64,000 bases of DNA from assembly GCA_036567785.1 (NCBI GenBank), contig DATCTV010000062.1, forward strand, positions 1 through 64,000, read 5' to 3'. Of the stretch, positions 9,684 to 18,728 are shown one piece after another. Both the position numbers and the translations under genes were made by a program. The notes under the pieces were generated by a model. The model did no database searches. It saw only the letters and a list, made by a program, of their open reading frames with translations, and was not told the DNA's origin. Numbering within the stretch: the stretch's first letter is position 1; each line of letters opens with the position of its first letter. Origin of the DNA: Desulfomonilia bacterium. GTDB taxonomy: Bacteria > Desulfobacterota > Desulfomonilia > UBA1062.

Positions 9684-9753
9684 AGTTAGTCTAAGCAAAC
9701 AAAATTTAAATCAGCTAATTAAATTAATCAAGGGAAAATTAATTTGACTAACA
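9684..9753. promoter_or_regulatory. Candidate DtxR-type operators in the feo/regulator divergent region
   Basis: The AT-rich spacer between feoA and the divergent regulator contains GTTAGTCTAAGC at 9685-9696. It holds a 9-bp palindrome, TTAG-T-CTAA. The inverted half GACTAAC is at 9746-9752 (GTTAGTC on the other strand). TTAG/CTAA half-sites resemble those bound by DtxR/MntR-family repressors. The position between divergent iron genes supports a role in metal-dependent control of both. The assignment rests on motif resemblance only. Confidence 0.45.
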
Positions 9754-9792
9754 TAAGTTCGGGTGTTACTTTTCAAAGAAAGGACGTTTTGC

Positions 9793-10308
9793 ATGATTGA
9801 GAATAATTCCTTATCCGAATCTCTGGAAGATTACCTCGAGGCTATCCTTGAGCTTGAAGATGCCAGCAAGGTTGCGCGCGCAAAGGACATTGCCGATAAG
9901 ATAGGCGTACAGAGGGGGTCGGTTACCGGAGCCCTGAAAATTCTTGAGGAGAAGGCCCTCATAAACTATCAACCTTACAGTTTCATCACTCTTACTGATA
10001 AGGGCAGGGCGATTGCCGCACAGATTTCGAACCGCCATGCAGTGCTCAAGGATTTTCTGTTGAGGGTGCTTCAGTTTGATGAAGAGAGCGCCGAGCAGAC
10101 TGCATGCCGCATGGAACATGCAGTTGATGAAAAAGCGATGCAGAGATTTGTAAGGTTCATAGGGTTTATAGATTCATGCCCAAGGGCAGGCAAAGATCTG
10201 ATAGAAAGATTTACAGGAGAATGCTCGGATAATGCACCTGAAAGCAAGAGATGCAGAGACTGTTTACTTGCTCTTGCAGGTATGGCGGGAAAGACCGGCA
10301 GAAAATAG
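9793..10308 (+). CDS. DtxR/MntR-family metal-dependent transcriptional regulator
   Basis: A 171-residue regulator with an N-terminal winged helix (S-L-E-D-Y-L-E-A-I-L-E-L, then A-K-D-I-A-D-K-I-G-V-Q-R-G-S-V-T-G-A-L-K-I-L recognition helix). A dimerisation/metal-binding domain with R-H-A-V-L, C-R-M-E-H-A-V and D-E-K-A-M follows. The third SH3-like domain of classical DtxR is absent, as in MntR-like members. The C-terminal C-S-D ... C-R-D-C cluster is an extra. ATG at 9793 is chosen for its AAGGAC site 8 nt upstream; an upstream in-frame start at 9763 is possible. Divergent from feoAB, so probably the iron-responsive repressor of that operon; Fe versus Mn specificity cannot be read directly. 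Confidence 0.85.
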   Translation: MIENNSLSESLEDYLEAILELEDASKVARAKDIADKIGVQRGSVTGALKILEEKALINYQPYSFITLTDKGRAIAAQISNRHAVLKDFLLRVLQFDEESAEQTACRMEHAVDEKAMQRFVRFIGFIDSCPRAGKDLIERFTGECSDNAPESKRCRDCLLALAGMAGKTGRK

Positions 10309-10311
10309 CTG

Positions 10312-12075
10312 TTATTTACTGGCTTCCTCAACAAAGCTTTTTATTCTGTTATTCAAATCTTCAATCATATCTCCGGCTGAATCGGATTGAGTCTGCCCGG
10401 CTGAATCTGTTGACATATACGCGTTTCCCGTATCCAGTATCATCCGGTTATTAATGGCTGAACCGTTCGAAAATTTCTGCCAGCGCGGCAGCGAATTGCC
10501 TGTGTTGGGGTCGCCGTATCGTGCAAAACTCGACCAGTAGGCCATGACAATATCCGACATGTGTTCGCGTTCGATCTTATTCGAGTTGTTCCATTCGCAG
10601 CCGATCAGGCTTTTCCCGGGTGGAAGAAAATTTCCAAAAAGAAAAGGCACATCAAAGGCATGCGCTGATCCGAGAAGGAAATCAAAAGGTCTGGCACCTC
10701 CCGTGAATTCAAACCTGTAGGCATAGACATCATTCTGGTATCTGGACAGCAGGGAAGCCGTTTTGTCCACACCATATCCCTGGAACACGATCTGACCGGC
10801 AGAGGTGACGGTATTGTAAAGAGGTTTCAGTGCCGCGGGGAAAAAGTCGCTGAATTCGAGATTGGCGCTGTCAGGTTTATGCTGTTTGATGAGTCCGTGA
10901 AGTTTGTGTGTTTCAACTCCCAGCATAACAAGGAAGAGCTTCAGTTCTTCGGACATGCAGCCGAGCATTACAGGTACCTTGTGATAGCCACCCTGTTTCA
11001 GAGTATTGAAGACGTTCTGTGGAATTACCGTTCCGTCCTCATATATGCCGAATGAAGTCGTACCGCTTTCCTTTGTACTGCCTGACGCAGTCGATACGTC
11101 AGGATTGTATATCCTATATGCAGGCACGCTTCTCAGGTATGAGGCAAGCCATTCACCGCCTTTTTCCCTGATCAGGGCGGTTGCCGATTCCTCGTTGACT
11201 GCGAGCTTGTCCTGTATCATGAGCCTCGTGATTACCTTGTCAGCCCGCTTGTCGCCGGTTTCGACCTTTGTAGAGACAGGGAAGCCGCTGTGCATGATGG
11301 CCTTATGGTAAAGGTTTTCGGTAAGCGGGGAAGCAAGCAGCGAGTGGATATTGAAGGCGCCGGCGGATTGTCCGCATACGGTGACGTTTCCGGGGTCGCC
11401 TCCAAACGAAGCCGCATTTTTCTGAATCCATTCAAGGGCCTTGATCAAGTCGAGGGTGCCATAGTTACCGGAACTGTCAAGTGCGTCGCCGTCCCTCAAT
11501 GAGGGATGTGTAAACCAGCCCATAAGACCAAGACGATAGTTTGCAGTAACGACAACCATGTTGGTCTTTCTGCTGAGGTTGGCACCGTTGTATACGGGCA
11601 GGCTGGAGGCTCCAATCACGTTCGCCCCGCCGTGTATGTAGAAAAACACAGGCAGGTTTGTTTCATCAGTAGCCGGGCGCCATACGTTCAGATAGAGGCA
11701 GTCCTCACATCCTGTCGGTTTTCCGTAGAGCTTTTCGTCAAGTATGTAAAGGATTGTTCCATACTGTGTGCAGGCACTGCCAAAGCTTGTTGCGTCTCTT
11801 ACGCCGTCCCATGGATCGGGGTCTCTAGGCGCCTTCCACCTGAGGTCGCCTACGGGTGGCTTTGCGTAGGGGATACCGAGCCATGAAAGCGTACCGTTAT
11901 CGGTCTGGCCTTTTATAATGCCCGATTGTGTTTCTCTTATTAGCTGCTGCCCGGCTAACGTTTCTTCAGATGTGGTATTTTCATCCTGATTGCCGCCTGA
12001 AGATGCGCAGGAAAACAATAAAAGGCTAAAGACAAAAAAGAATGCCGGAAAATGAATCAATCTCAAATTAAACAT
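10312..12075 (-). CDS. Type B carboxylesterase, lipoprotein
   Basis: A 587-residue alpha/beta hydrolase of the carboxylesterase type B/cholinesterase family. It has G-I-P-Y-A-K-P-P near the start, C-E-D-C-L-Y-L-N-V-W-R-P, the oxyanion segment Y-I-H-G-G-A, and nucleophile elbow G-Q-S-A-G. A late His in S-A-H-A-F-D-V-P-F-L-F-G is probably the catalytic base. The N-terminus is a lipoprotein signal with lipobox L-L-F-S-C (C23), so the enzyme is probably anchored outside the cytoplasm. ATG at 12075 follows GGAGG by 9 nt; TTG at 12078 also fits. Substrate unknown. It converges on the DtxR gene with only 3 nt between the stops. Confidence 0.88.
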   Translation of the reverse strand: MFNLRLIHFPAFFFVFSLLLFSCASSGGNQDENTTSEETLAGQQLIRETQSGIIKGQTDNGTLSWLGIPYAKPPVGDLRWKAPRDPDPWDGVRDATSFGSACTQYGTILYILDEKLYGKPTGCEDCLYLNVWRPATDETNLPVFFYIHGGANVIGASSLPVYNGANLSRKTNMVVVTANYRLGLMGWFTHPSLRDGDALDSSGNYGTLDLIKALEWIQKNAASFGGDPGNVTVCGQSAGAFNIHSLLASPLTENLYHKAIMHSGFPVSTKVETGDKRADKVITRLMIQDKLAVNEESATALIREKGGEWLASYLRSVPAYRIYNPDVSTASGSTKESGTTSFGIYEDGTVIPQNVFNTLKQGGYHKVPVMLGCMSEELKLFLVMLGVETHKLHGLIKQHKPDSANLEFSDFFPAALKPLYNTVTSAGQIVFQGYGVDKTASLLSRYQNDVYAYRFEFTGGARPFDFLLGSAHAFDVPFLFGNFLPPGKSLIGCEWNNSNKIEREHMSDIVMAYWSSFARYGDPNTGNSLPRWQKFSNGSAINNRMILDTGNAYMSTDSAGQTQSDSAGDMIEDLNNRIKSFVEEASK

Positions 12076-12219
12076 CAATAAAGTCCTCCAGGAAAATATT
12101 TAAAAACAGCATTAAATAATTATGTCTATAAAATAATTATGGCTTTCAATAAGGCAAGGTTTTTTTCGGGAATCACTGATTAAAGGAATGAAGGATTTTT
12201 GCCTGATTATTGCTTGTTT

Positions 12220-12675
12220 TCAGAAAAGATAGGATTTTTCTTTAACCTTAAGGCAGATGCCGCCATTTTCGTTTTCCTCCATCATCAGGGCAAGCTGATA
12301 GTATGCGGCCCGGCTGAACTTGACGACAATGCCGTCGGCAAGTCTGGCATAAAGGATGTTGTCGCGGCCGAAAAACAGTGTTCCCGGATCAAGGGGTGCG
12401 GTTCTGTGGTTATTGAGCAGCAGTTCCAGCCCGTGTTCACAATCGCCTCGGATTGTCCTTACGATGAAGGGTGCATCCTCAACATCGATATGGCATAGCT
12501 CGTTTTCCACGATAATACGGTATCTGCCCTGATCATCAATCTCCAGCGCATCGCAGAATACCTTGAGCACCATCGGATGTATTATTTCGCTGTCTTCATA
12601 AAACCAGCGTCCTTCCCTGTCTATGCGAATTCTGGTAGTTGCACTTACGTCTCTCAGTTTGCAGTTCCCGGTCAC
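12220..12675 (-). CDS. DUF1285-like conserved protein
   Basis: A 151-residue soluble protein with no signal peptide. The opening T-R-I-R-I-D-R-E-G-R-W-F-Y-E-D-S-E-I-I-H-P, the later V-E-D-A-P-F-I-V and the C-terminal Y-A-R-L-A-D-G ... F-S-R-A-A-Y-Y-Q-L-A resemble the DUF1285 family, small two-domain proteins of unknown biochemical function in Proteobacteria. The match is from memory of the motif pattern and is not verified. It lies alone between the esterase and the PilZ gene, separated from both by about 150 nt. Confidence 0.65.
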   Translation of the reverse strand: MTGNCKLRDVSATTRIRIDREGRWFYEDSEIIHPMVLKVFCDALEIDDQGRYRIIVENELCHIDVEDAPFIVRTIRGDCEHGLELLLNNHRTAPLDPGTLFFGRDNILYARLADGIVVKFSRAAYYQLALMMEENENGGICLKVKEKSYLF

Positions 12676-12824
12676 TTTTCCTCCACTGGCTTTGGGGAAA
12701 TAACATACAGAAAATACTTGTGCAAGAAATTGAGGATATATATTGTTTACAAATACTTTAAGAAATTGTCTGCAACTTTATATATGGATATTGAATGTAA
12801 CTGAAAAGTTTCAGGGATAATTTA

Positions 12825-13184
12825 TCAGAAGCTATACCCTGAGCTACATGGTTGTTCTATTGTCTGTTTTTTCTTGATAGACATGTATTTTTCTCTTTCA
12901 ATGAGCCTGTCCAGTATGGAATTATCTACACTGGCAAATTCAACCGCAAGTCCTGAACCGGTGTTTCTGACAACATGTCCGTGCACTCCGATTATCTGAC
13001 CGATGTTCTCGGCGTCAATGTCAACAGAAATATTGGTCCCTGGTTTCATGAACTGAGAAGTTTCCATAAATAATCCGCCCATGCTTATATTAATTACTTT
13101 TGTACGAAAAATATATGAATCATCTTTGCGGAATAGAGCATTTAACCTGACATCAGTTCTTTCATGGGCCCTTTTATCATTCAT
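12825..13184 (-). CDS. PilZ-domain protein, putative c-di-GMP receptor
   Basis: A single PilZ domain of 119 residues. Both c-di-GMP-binding signatures are visible: R-x-x-x-R as R-A-H-E-R at 5-9, and the N-x-S-x-x-G motif as N-I-S-M-G-G at about 32-37. Single-domain PilZ proteins bind c-di-GMP and then act on motility, exopolysaccharide or transcription partners. No partner is encoded next to it. The C-terminal ~20 residues are Lys/Ser-rich and outside the domain. Confidence 0.85.
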   Translation of the reverse strand: MNDKRAHERTDVRLNALFRKDDSYIFRTKVINISMGGLFMETSQFMKPGTNISVDIDAENIGQIIGVHGHVVRNTGSGLAVEFASVDNSILDRLIEREKYMSIKKKQTIEQPCSSGYSF

Positions 13185-13699
13185 AGCATTCTCCTTTTTT
13201 TAAAAATATCCATTAATTTTGTTCATGTACGGCAAGCCCCTTTGGTGTAATTGAATATCTGAAATCTGTGGGTCCGTGAGGTGATGATCTTATCAATCAA
13301 AGTTGTATGCTAATATTTTAGATAATGAATGTAAAAAAAGCGATTATCGTTCTGTATATATTATTACAAGTTAGCTGAATTATTGAAAAAGCACGCTGAA
13401 ACCATGTTTTAAGAGCGAAATCATAATGAATAGGGTGGAATTTTCCCGAAAAGTTATGGGAGGGGCATAAAAATCAAATTCGGATTATCGTTTAGTATAC
13501 CATATTTTAATTGCATACAGGGGTGTAAAAACGTTGCACTGCCTGCTCTTCTTGTGAATTGAAAAATGCTAATACAGGTATGATTCAATAATAACTATTG
13601 ACAGTGCTGAATAATGTCTGAATATACTCAGCCATTAATTATTACTGTTTTAATTTGAATGCAATCATATGACTTAAGAGAGGGAGGGGCCATCCAGTG
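13185..13699. other. 515-nt AT-rich intergenic region with candidate promoter and direct repeats
   Basis: No gene is recognised here. A 10-bp direct repeat GATTATCGTT occurs at 13342-13351 and 13483-13492, each followed two bases later by GTATA, which may be regulator sites. TTGACA at 13598-13603 with TATACT at 13623-13628 (19-nt spacing) is a plausible but imperfect sigma-70 promoter for the LuxR-type gene. GGGAGGGG at 13682-13689 is its ribosome binding site. Confidence 0.4.
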
Positions 13700-15922
13700 A
13701 TGGCTGAAGAGCAAAAAAATATACTGGCAAATACGATCCTGAAGTTGAACAGCAAACTGATCAATGCCTATGACATTGAGAGCTTGCAGAAACTTATGGA
13801 GGCGCCACTTCGTGAGGTTGTTCCCTTTGACCGGTCCTGTTTTCTGGTAAATGGAAACTGTAACTCGTCTGTGGCTCTGATAACCGGTGATTCACTTTCC
13901 GCTTCTCAAGGCAAAGTCAAGACAATGATAATTGACGAAGATATAAATGTATCCTGTCATTTAAAAGAAATGAACTCTGAAATCATTCTCAGCCAGAATG
14001 AATCAGGTCTTGGACAAGAAGGGAATGAAAATATTCTGGAACTTGTAAAGTTCAAGACTGGTTCCCCCTTTTCAATTAACCTGGCTCTTGCAGAAGTACA
14101 GGGTTTATGTGTGTCTATCTATCTGTTCCGGCGTGAAAAACCATTTACTTCGAATGAAGCTGAGATATTAAAACAGTTTGAATTGATTTTGACGAATTGT
14201 GCACAAAGCCTTCTCATGGCAAGAATGTCAGTCTCAAAAGGGATGCTTCTGTCAGGATCGAAAGACAGTCATAATTACGTATATTTGTTGCTAGATAAAA
14301 ATCTTGAAATAGCCATTCTGCCGGAATCGACTCATAAATTTTTTATTGACCATTTTAATGGTCCTTTCATAGGATCGTTGCCCGAACCGCTGAGAAAATG
14401 GCTGGATAGCTGCTTGAAGAGGAATGCTTCATGCGAAGATAGAGGCGGCGAGAGAAGTACGGTATTTGTTTCAGATAATGGTAATATCAACTGTACGCTC
14501 TATGCGTTTGAGGATTCACTTGGTACTCCAAGATTTCTAACAACCTTTGAGCGTGAGAGGAAAAGAGATGACTTCACATCTCTGGACGGCATCGGGCTCA
14601 GCCCCAGAGAGACTCAAATTCTTGCCGGTCTGTTTGCCGGCAAATCAAATATACAGATAGGAAAAGATCTGAATATCAAAGAGATAACCGTAAGAAAGCA
14701 TTTGGAAAACATCGGAATGAAACTGAATGCTTCAGGCAGGACAGAGGTTCTTGCGAAGGCAATCGAGGCCAGGGATTATGTACCTGATCTTATATATGAT
14801 CCGTCTTCTACCCGGCATTCGCCATTATTTACCAGGATGCCTTTGTTATTATCCGAGCTGGATTCATGTCCTGAAGTGATAATCGAACTCAATCAAAGGC
14901 TCAATGAACTCAGGAATTTTGAAGAGGTTCCGGTAATCCTCAAAAGTGTTCTTGAAAAGCAAATGCCTTTTGATTGGGCCGCTGTCTACTGTATGACATC
15001 TGCAAATGAGATTGAAAATATTTATGTAACTCCGGGTCTTCCCTTTGACTGGGTAAAACTCTATCCTGTCATAAGAAATCTTATCAGCTGGATACCTGCT
15101 GTAAGAAAAGGGAAGGTAGGGGATATATTTCTTGCACAGGATCTCATCAATCCTGAGAACAGGGAGGACCTTTTCACAAAGACAATTATGGAAGCAGCTA
15201 CCGGTACATACTTTTCTCTTATTATGCCTGTTGCTGAAACAAGAGAACATAAAGTCTTTCTGGGGCTATATCGAAAAGATAACAAATCTCCCTATTCTGA
15301 GGATGATGTTGCAATCATGGAATTGTTGTCTCCGGTCATAATTTCATGGGCGCATTCGGTAATCAGATTTCACGAAAGTGCGCTTAATTATATGGGAAAC
15401 CATATTGTACTGGAAAAAAAGAATGTCCAAGCTGTGTTGTTTGACGAGTATCTGAAGGGAATCGTATGGACAAAGGGTGCACAGGAACTGATTGAATCAC
15501 AGATTGGTTCATCATGGAAAAATATTTTGATAACACAGTTAAGAAAACTGTCTAAATATAAAGGACCCGAGTTGAAGGAAAAAACTAATAATAGAAAGGT
15601 ATGGACTGAATACTTTATCCTGGATGGCTGTAATCTGGAATGTTTCGCTTATATGCTTGACGGGCACATTCTTGTAAAATTCAAACAGCAAATATCCGAA
15701 CCTTTTTCCATACTTAAGAAATATGATCTAACTGAAATGGAAACACAGATACTGTCATACCTGCATCTTGGGTATACTGACCGTCAAATAGCATCAGCCT
15801 TGAATGTCTGCGAGATGACGGTGAAAAAACATATGTCATATATAGGGGAAAGGTTTGGAGTATCCGGAAGGGTTGCTATTCTCCGCCATGCGGAAATGCT
15901 CAGACGTTCACCAAGCATGTGA
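13700..15922 (+). CDS. Regulator with two GAF-like/LuxR-HTH modules
   Basis: A 740-residue protein built as a tandem duplication. Each half opens with a similar helix (I-L-K-L-N-S-K-L-I-N, later V-P-F-D-R; and I-I-E-L-N-Q-R-L-N-E, later M-P-F-D-W) leading into a GAF-like region. Each half ends in a LuxR-type helix-turn-helix: L-S-P-R-E-T-Q-I ... I-T-V-R-K-H-L at about 300-362, and L-T-E-M-E-T-Q-I ... M-T-V-K-K-H-M at about 677-737. LuxR HTHs normally sit once, at the C-terminus. There is no receiver domain or membrane segment. ATG at 13700 is preferred over GTG at 13697. The ligand and targets are unknown. Confidence 0.8.
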   Translation: MAEEQKNILANTILKLNSKLINAYDIESLQKLMEAPLREVVPFDRSCFLVNGNCNSSVALITGDSLSASQGKVKTMIIDEDINVSCHLKEMNSEIILSQNESGLGQEGNENILELVKFKTGSPFSINLALAEVQGLCVSIYLFRREKPFTSNEAEILKQFELILTNCAQSLLMARMSVSKGMLLSGSKDSHNYVYLLLDKNLEIAILPESTHKFFIDHFNGPFIGSLPEPLRKWLDSCLKRNASCEDRGGERSTVFVSDNGNINCTLYAFEDSLGTPRFLTTFERERKRDDFTSLDGIGLSPRETQILAGLFAGKSNIQIGKDLNIKEITVRKHLENIGMKLNASGRTEVLAKAIEARDYVPDLIYDPSSTRHSPLFTRMPLLLSELDSCPEVIIELNQRLNELRNFEEVPVILKSVLEKQMPFDWAAVYCMTSANEIENIYVTPGLPFDWVKLYPVIRNLISWIPAVRKGKVGDIFLAQDLINPENREDLFTKTIMEAATGTYFSLIMPVAETREHKVFLGLYRKDNKSPYSEDDVAIMELLSPVIISWAHSVIRFHESALNYMGNHIVLEKKNVQAVLFDEYLKGIVWTKGAQELIESQIGSSWKNILITQLRKLSKYKGPELKEKTNNRKVWTEYFILDGCNLECFAYMLDGHILVKFKQQISEPFSILKKYDLTEMETQILSYLHLGYTDRQIASALNVCEMTVKKHMSYIGERFGVSGRVAILRHAEMLRRSPSM

Positions 15923-15979
15923 TGAACTGCAACTTCCATTTTAGATGATCTATTCTGTCGTTAGAGAAAATCTCTTTTA

Positions 15980-17344
15980 TCAGGGCTGGAACGCTCTTCG
16001 CCTTTCGAGTTCGGCAACGATCTCCTGATATTTCTTATGGCTTATCGGATAAAGGGCTATGAAAATCATCCCGAGACCCGTGAAAAGTACGGGCATTATG
16101 CAGAAGATCAGGCGTATACCCAGGAGTGTTTCAGATGACTGTTCCGCAAGTTTAGGCACATAATGAACCAGGGTCAGTACCTCTCCCGCCATAAGTCCTG
16201 CAAGTGCCCCGCTCAGTTTGGGGCCGAAGCTCTGCATTCCGTAGAAGACGCCCTCGTTGCGCTTGCCTGTCATGAATTCGTTGTATTCGATCGTATCCGG
16301 CATCATAGCCCATGGATTGACAAATTCGGTTGAGAGCCCCATGCCCGCCAGTGCGGCCAGCAGATAAAGAAGCAATAGATTTTCCGGCCTGATGAAGAAT
16401 ATGCAGATCATGGCGATCGAGAAAAGGCCTATGCCCATGAAGTATGACCACTTCTTGCCCAGGTGTTTGCTGATGAGAGCCCAGAACGGTATGCAGACAA
16501 GGGCCGTGCCGAACATTGTCAGGAATATTGTGCTGAGGAGCTCCTTTTTTTTCATGTAATATTCCATGTAATAGATAAGGGTAGAGCTTATAAGTACAAT
16601 CGCAAGCTCCACCATGATGTACGCCATCAGTACCATCACGAAAGGTCTGTTCTTGAACGAATTGAGATACAGTCTGAACATGGGCGTATCGTCGTGCTTT
16701 ACGGCATAATCATTTTTCTCCCTTACACCCCAGAACACGATGAGCGTCAGGATGATGAAAAGAATTCCGTATCCCGCGGCTGTAAGGCTGTATCCGATCC
16801 TCTCGTTCGGGAAAAGCTTTATCAGCTCGCTCGTCAGTCCTGCGGCAATGAACATTCCTATGATGGCCCCGGTCATCCTGTAGGCGGTGAGATTGGTGCG
16901 TTCGTCATAATCCTGTGTCATGTCGGGCGTGAGCGCGGAATAGGGTATGTTCACAAGAGAAAAACAGACATAAAATATCAGATAGCTGAATGTGGCATGG
17001 ACGAACAGAAGCCACTGATTGTGAATAGGCAGGTAGGTAAATAAAAGGAAAAAGAAAAGGCCGCAGCCGAACGAACCGAACAGCAGGTAAGGTCGGCGTC
17101 TGCCCCAGCGGGTCTTTGTCCGGTCTGAAAAATATCCTATCAGAGGGTCGGAGAATGCATCCACGCAGCGCACCATCATCAATGATATTCCTGCAAGAGA
17201 GGCCTTAAGAAAAGTTATGTCTGTAAGAAAATACAGATAGTACAATGCTACCGACTGACATACTATGTTTGCGCCCAGATCTCCCATGGCATATGAAACC
17301 TTCGTCTTTACTGGAAGTTTATTGACCGCCTGGATATCGTTCAT
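15980..17344 (-). CDS. MFS transporter of the GPH (sugar:cation symporter) family
   Basis: A 454-residue inner-membrane protein with about twelve hydrophobic segments. Y-A-M-G-D-L-G-A-N near the N-terminus is typical of the MelB/GPH branch, as are D-A-F-S-D-P-L-I-G-Y-F-S-D-R-T-K-T-R-W-G-R-R-R-P in the first cytoplasmic loop and N-I-P-Y-S-A-L-T-P-D-M. Members carry sugars, glycosides or other small solutes with H+ or Na+; the substrate cannot be inferred. It starts 26 nt after the rlmH stop with an AAGGAGAGAGG-type ribosome binding site, so it may be the last gene of the housekeeping operon. Confidence 0.85.
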   Translation of the reverse strand: MNDIQAVNKLPVKTKVSYAMGDLGANIVCQSVALYYLYFLTDITFLKASLAGISLMMVRCVDAFSDPLIGYFSDRTKTRWGRRRPYLLFGSFGCGLFFFLLFTYLPIHNQWLLFVHATFSYLIFYVCFSLVNIPYSALTPDMTQDYDERTNLTAYRMTGAIIGMFIAAGLTSELIKLFPNERIGYSLTAAGYGILFIILTLIVFWGVREKNDYAVKHDDTPMFRLYLNSFKNRPFVMVLMAYIMVELAIVLISSTLIYYMEYYMKKKELLSTIFLTMFGTALVCIPFWALISKHLGKKWSYFMGIGLFSIAMICIFFIRPENLLLLYLLAALAGMGLSTEFVNPWAMMPDTIEYNEFMTGKRNEGVFYGMQSFGPKLSGALAGLMAGEVLTLVHYVPKLAEQSSETLLGIRLIFCIMPVLFTGLGMIFIALYPISHKKYQEIVAELERRRAFQP

Positions 17345-17370
17345 AATCCTCTCTCCTTAATGGGGGGCTT

Positions 17371-17781
17371 TCACTTGTGGTATTTTTCGCCCCTTATAAT
17401 CGTAAATGCCCGGTAGACCTGCTCAAGAAGCATCACACGTATGAGTTGATGGTTGAAGGTCATGTTTGAAAAGCTGAGCAGCAGGCCGGCGTCTTTTTCA
17501 AAAGCCTTTTCATGACCTTCTGGTGCGCCGGTGTAAAAGAACAGATGCTTGGTCGAACTGTTAAGGTTGTTACTGATAAATTCTGCGAAGGTCTCTGATG
17601 ACATCATTTGTCCCGAAGGTGAGAGGACAATGTGGATTCCCTCGCGGGTCTGCTTCCTTATTGATTTCGCCTCGATGATTTCTGCAGGGACATATCTCTG
17701 AATTCTCTTCATATAATCATCTACAAGTTCACTGACAGGGCCTTTAAATGTCTTTCCTGCAAAATTAAAGACGATCTTCAA
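17371..17781 (-). CDS. rlmH: 23S rRNA pseudouridine-1915 N3-methyltransferase RlmH
   Basis: A SPOUT methyltransferase of 136 residues that methylates pseudouridine 1915 in helix 69 of 23S rRNA. The C-terminus H-Q-L-I-R-V-M-L-L-E-Q-V-Y-R-A-F-T-I ending in Y-H-K is the family signature. The usual G-G-A-x-G SAM loop is replaced by Y-T-G-A-P-E-G, a mild variation. The start abuts the rsfS stop with no gap, and rsfS-rlmH is a common pair in bacteria. Confidence 0.92.
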   Translation of the reverse strand: MKIVFNFAGKTFKGPVSELVDDYMKRIQRYVPAEIIEAKSIRKQTREGIHIVLSPSGQMMSSETFAEFISNNLNSSTKHLFFYTGAPEGHEKAFEKDAGLLLSFSNMTFNHQLIRVMLLEQVYRAFTIIRGEKYHK

Positions 17782-18102
17782 TCAGGAAAGCCTTTTGGCG
17801 TTGAGCCACATGCCTTCAATGTCGTAATACCTCCTCATATCATCCTGGAAGATGTGAACAATAACATCGAAGTAGTCCATGAGAATCCAGCGGCCTTCAT
17901 CAGCACCTTCCGTGCTGAACGGTCTGCCGGCGTTCTCCCTCAGATATTCACATATGGCCCTGACCTGCCTGTCGGAAGAACCGGTTGCAATTATTATAAA
18001 ATCGGTCATTGACGAGAGCTTCCTGACATCGAGCACAACGATATCTCTTGCCTTTGTCTCTTCAAGCTTTTCCTTGATCTGGGACCACAGAGCCCTATTC
18101 AC
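17782..18102 (-). CDS. rsfS: Ribosomal silencing factor RsfS
   Basis: A 106-residue protein of the RsfS/YbeB/Iojap family, which binds L14 on the large subunit and blocks subunit joining during starvation. The core is visible: A-R-D-I-V-V-L-D-V-R, then D-F-I-I-I-A-T-G-S-S-D-R-Q-V, then E-G-A-D-E-G-R-W-I-L-M-D-Y-F-D-V-I-V-H-I-F. The start overlaps the nadD stop by 4 nt (ATGA), so translation is probably coupled. Confidence 0.95.
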   Translation of the reverse strand: MNRALWSQIKEKLEETKARDIVVLDVRKLSSMTDFIIIATGSSDRQVRAICEYLRENAGRPFSTEGADEGRWILMDYFDVIVHIFQDDMRRYYDIEGMWLNAKRLS

Positions 18103-18728
18103 ATGTACATCCTTTCTTCACGGATATATTTTTCTACAGCCGGGGGGATAAATTCGGCCACAGGCTTTCCGGCCTTTATACGCTCTCTTATGATGCTTGA
18201 TGATATATCATTTGGTGGAACATCTATGAATATAATATCTTTTCCTGAAGAACTCTGATAGCCTTCAGGTGTTTTCCTGAATGTATTCGCGAATGCACCC
18301 ATGATTTCTGCAAGCTCGTGTTTCCTGGAACCCGGTCTTGACATCACTATAAAATGGGCCACGCTGAAAAGCCTTCTGGCGTCAAACCAGCTCATTATGT
18401 CATTGAATGCGTCCTGACCGAGAATGAAATACGGGACCGTTTTGTAAAGAGATGAGAAATGCTCGATTGTTTTAATCGAATATGATGTGCTTTTGGCATC
18501 GACCTCGAATGATGAGACATCCAGACGGGGATTTCCCGAGATTGCAAGCCTTACAGCCTCGAGCCGTTTTTCCGAAGGGGTTGCCTCAGCCAGTTCCTTG
18601 TGAGGCGGGATGTGTGACGGGACGAATATTACTTTTTCAAGAAAAGCCGCTTTTCTGACATTTTCCGCGGCCTTCAGATGGCCATAATGGATAGGATTGA
18701 AGGTGCCGCCGAAGATGCCTATTCTCAT
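18099..18728 (-). CDS. nadD: Nicotinate-mononucleotide adenylyltransferase
   Basis: Forms deamido-NAD+ from nicotinate mononucleotide and ATP, the step before NadE (209 residues). The nucleotidyltransferase motif G-G-T-F-N-P-I-H-Y-G-H at 7-17 and the C-terminal I-S-S-S-I-I-R motif are both present, as is F-V-P-S-H-I-P-P-H-K. It begins directly after the proA stop and overlaps rsfS, in the widespread proA-nadD-rsfS-rlmH order. Confidence 0.95.
   Translation of the reverse strand: MRIGIFGGTFNPIHYGHLKAAENVRKAAFLEKVIFVPSHIPPHKELAEATPSEKRLEAVRLAISGNPRLDVSSFEVDAKSTSYSIKTIEHFSSLYKTVPYFILGQDAFNDIMSWFDARRLFSVAHFIVMSRPGSRKHELAEIMGAFANTFRKTPEGYQSSSGKDIIFIDVPPNDISSSIIRERIKAGKPVAEFIPPAVEKYIREERMYM

Noticed and set aside
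9685-9752. Possible shared operator between the feo region (GTTAGTC/GACTAAC) and the TetR-type palindrome at 59292
   Set aside because: The half-site similarity is only 6-7 bases, and the regulators belong to different families with different spacing; chance is likely.
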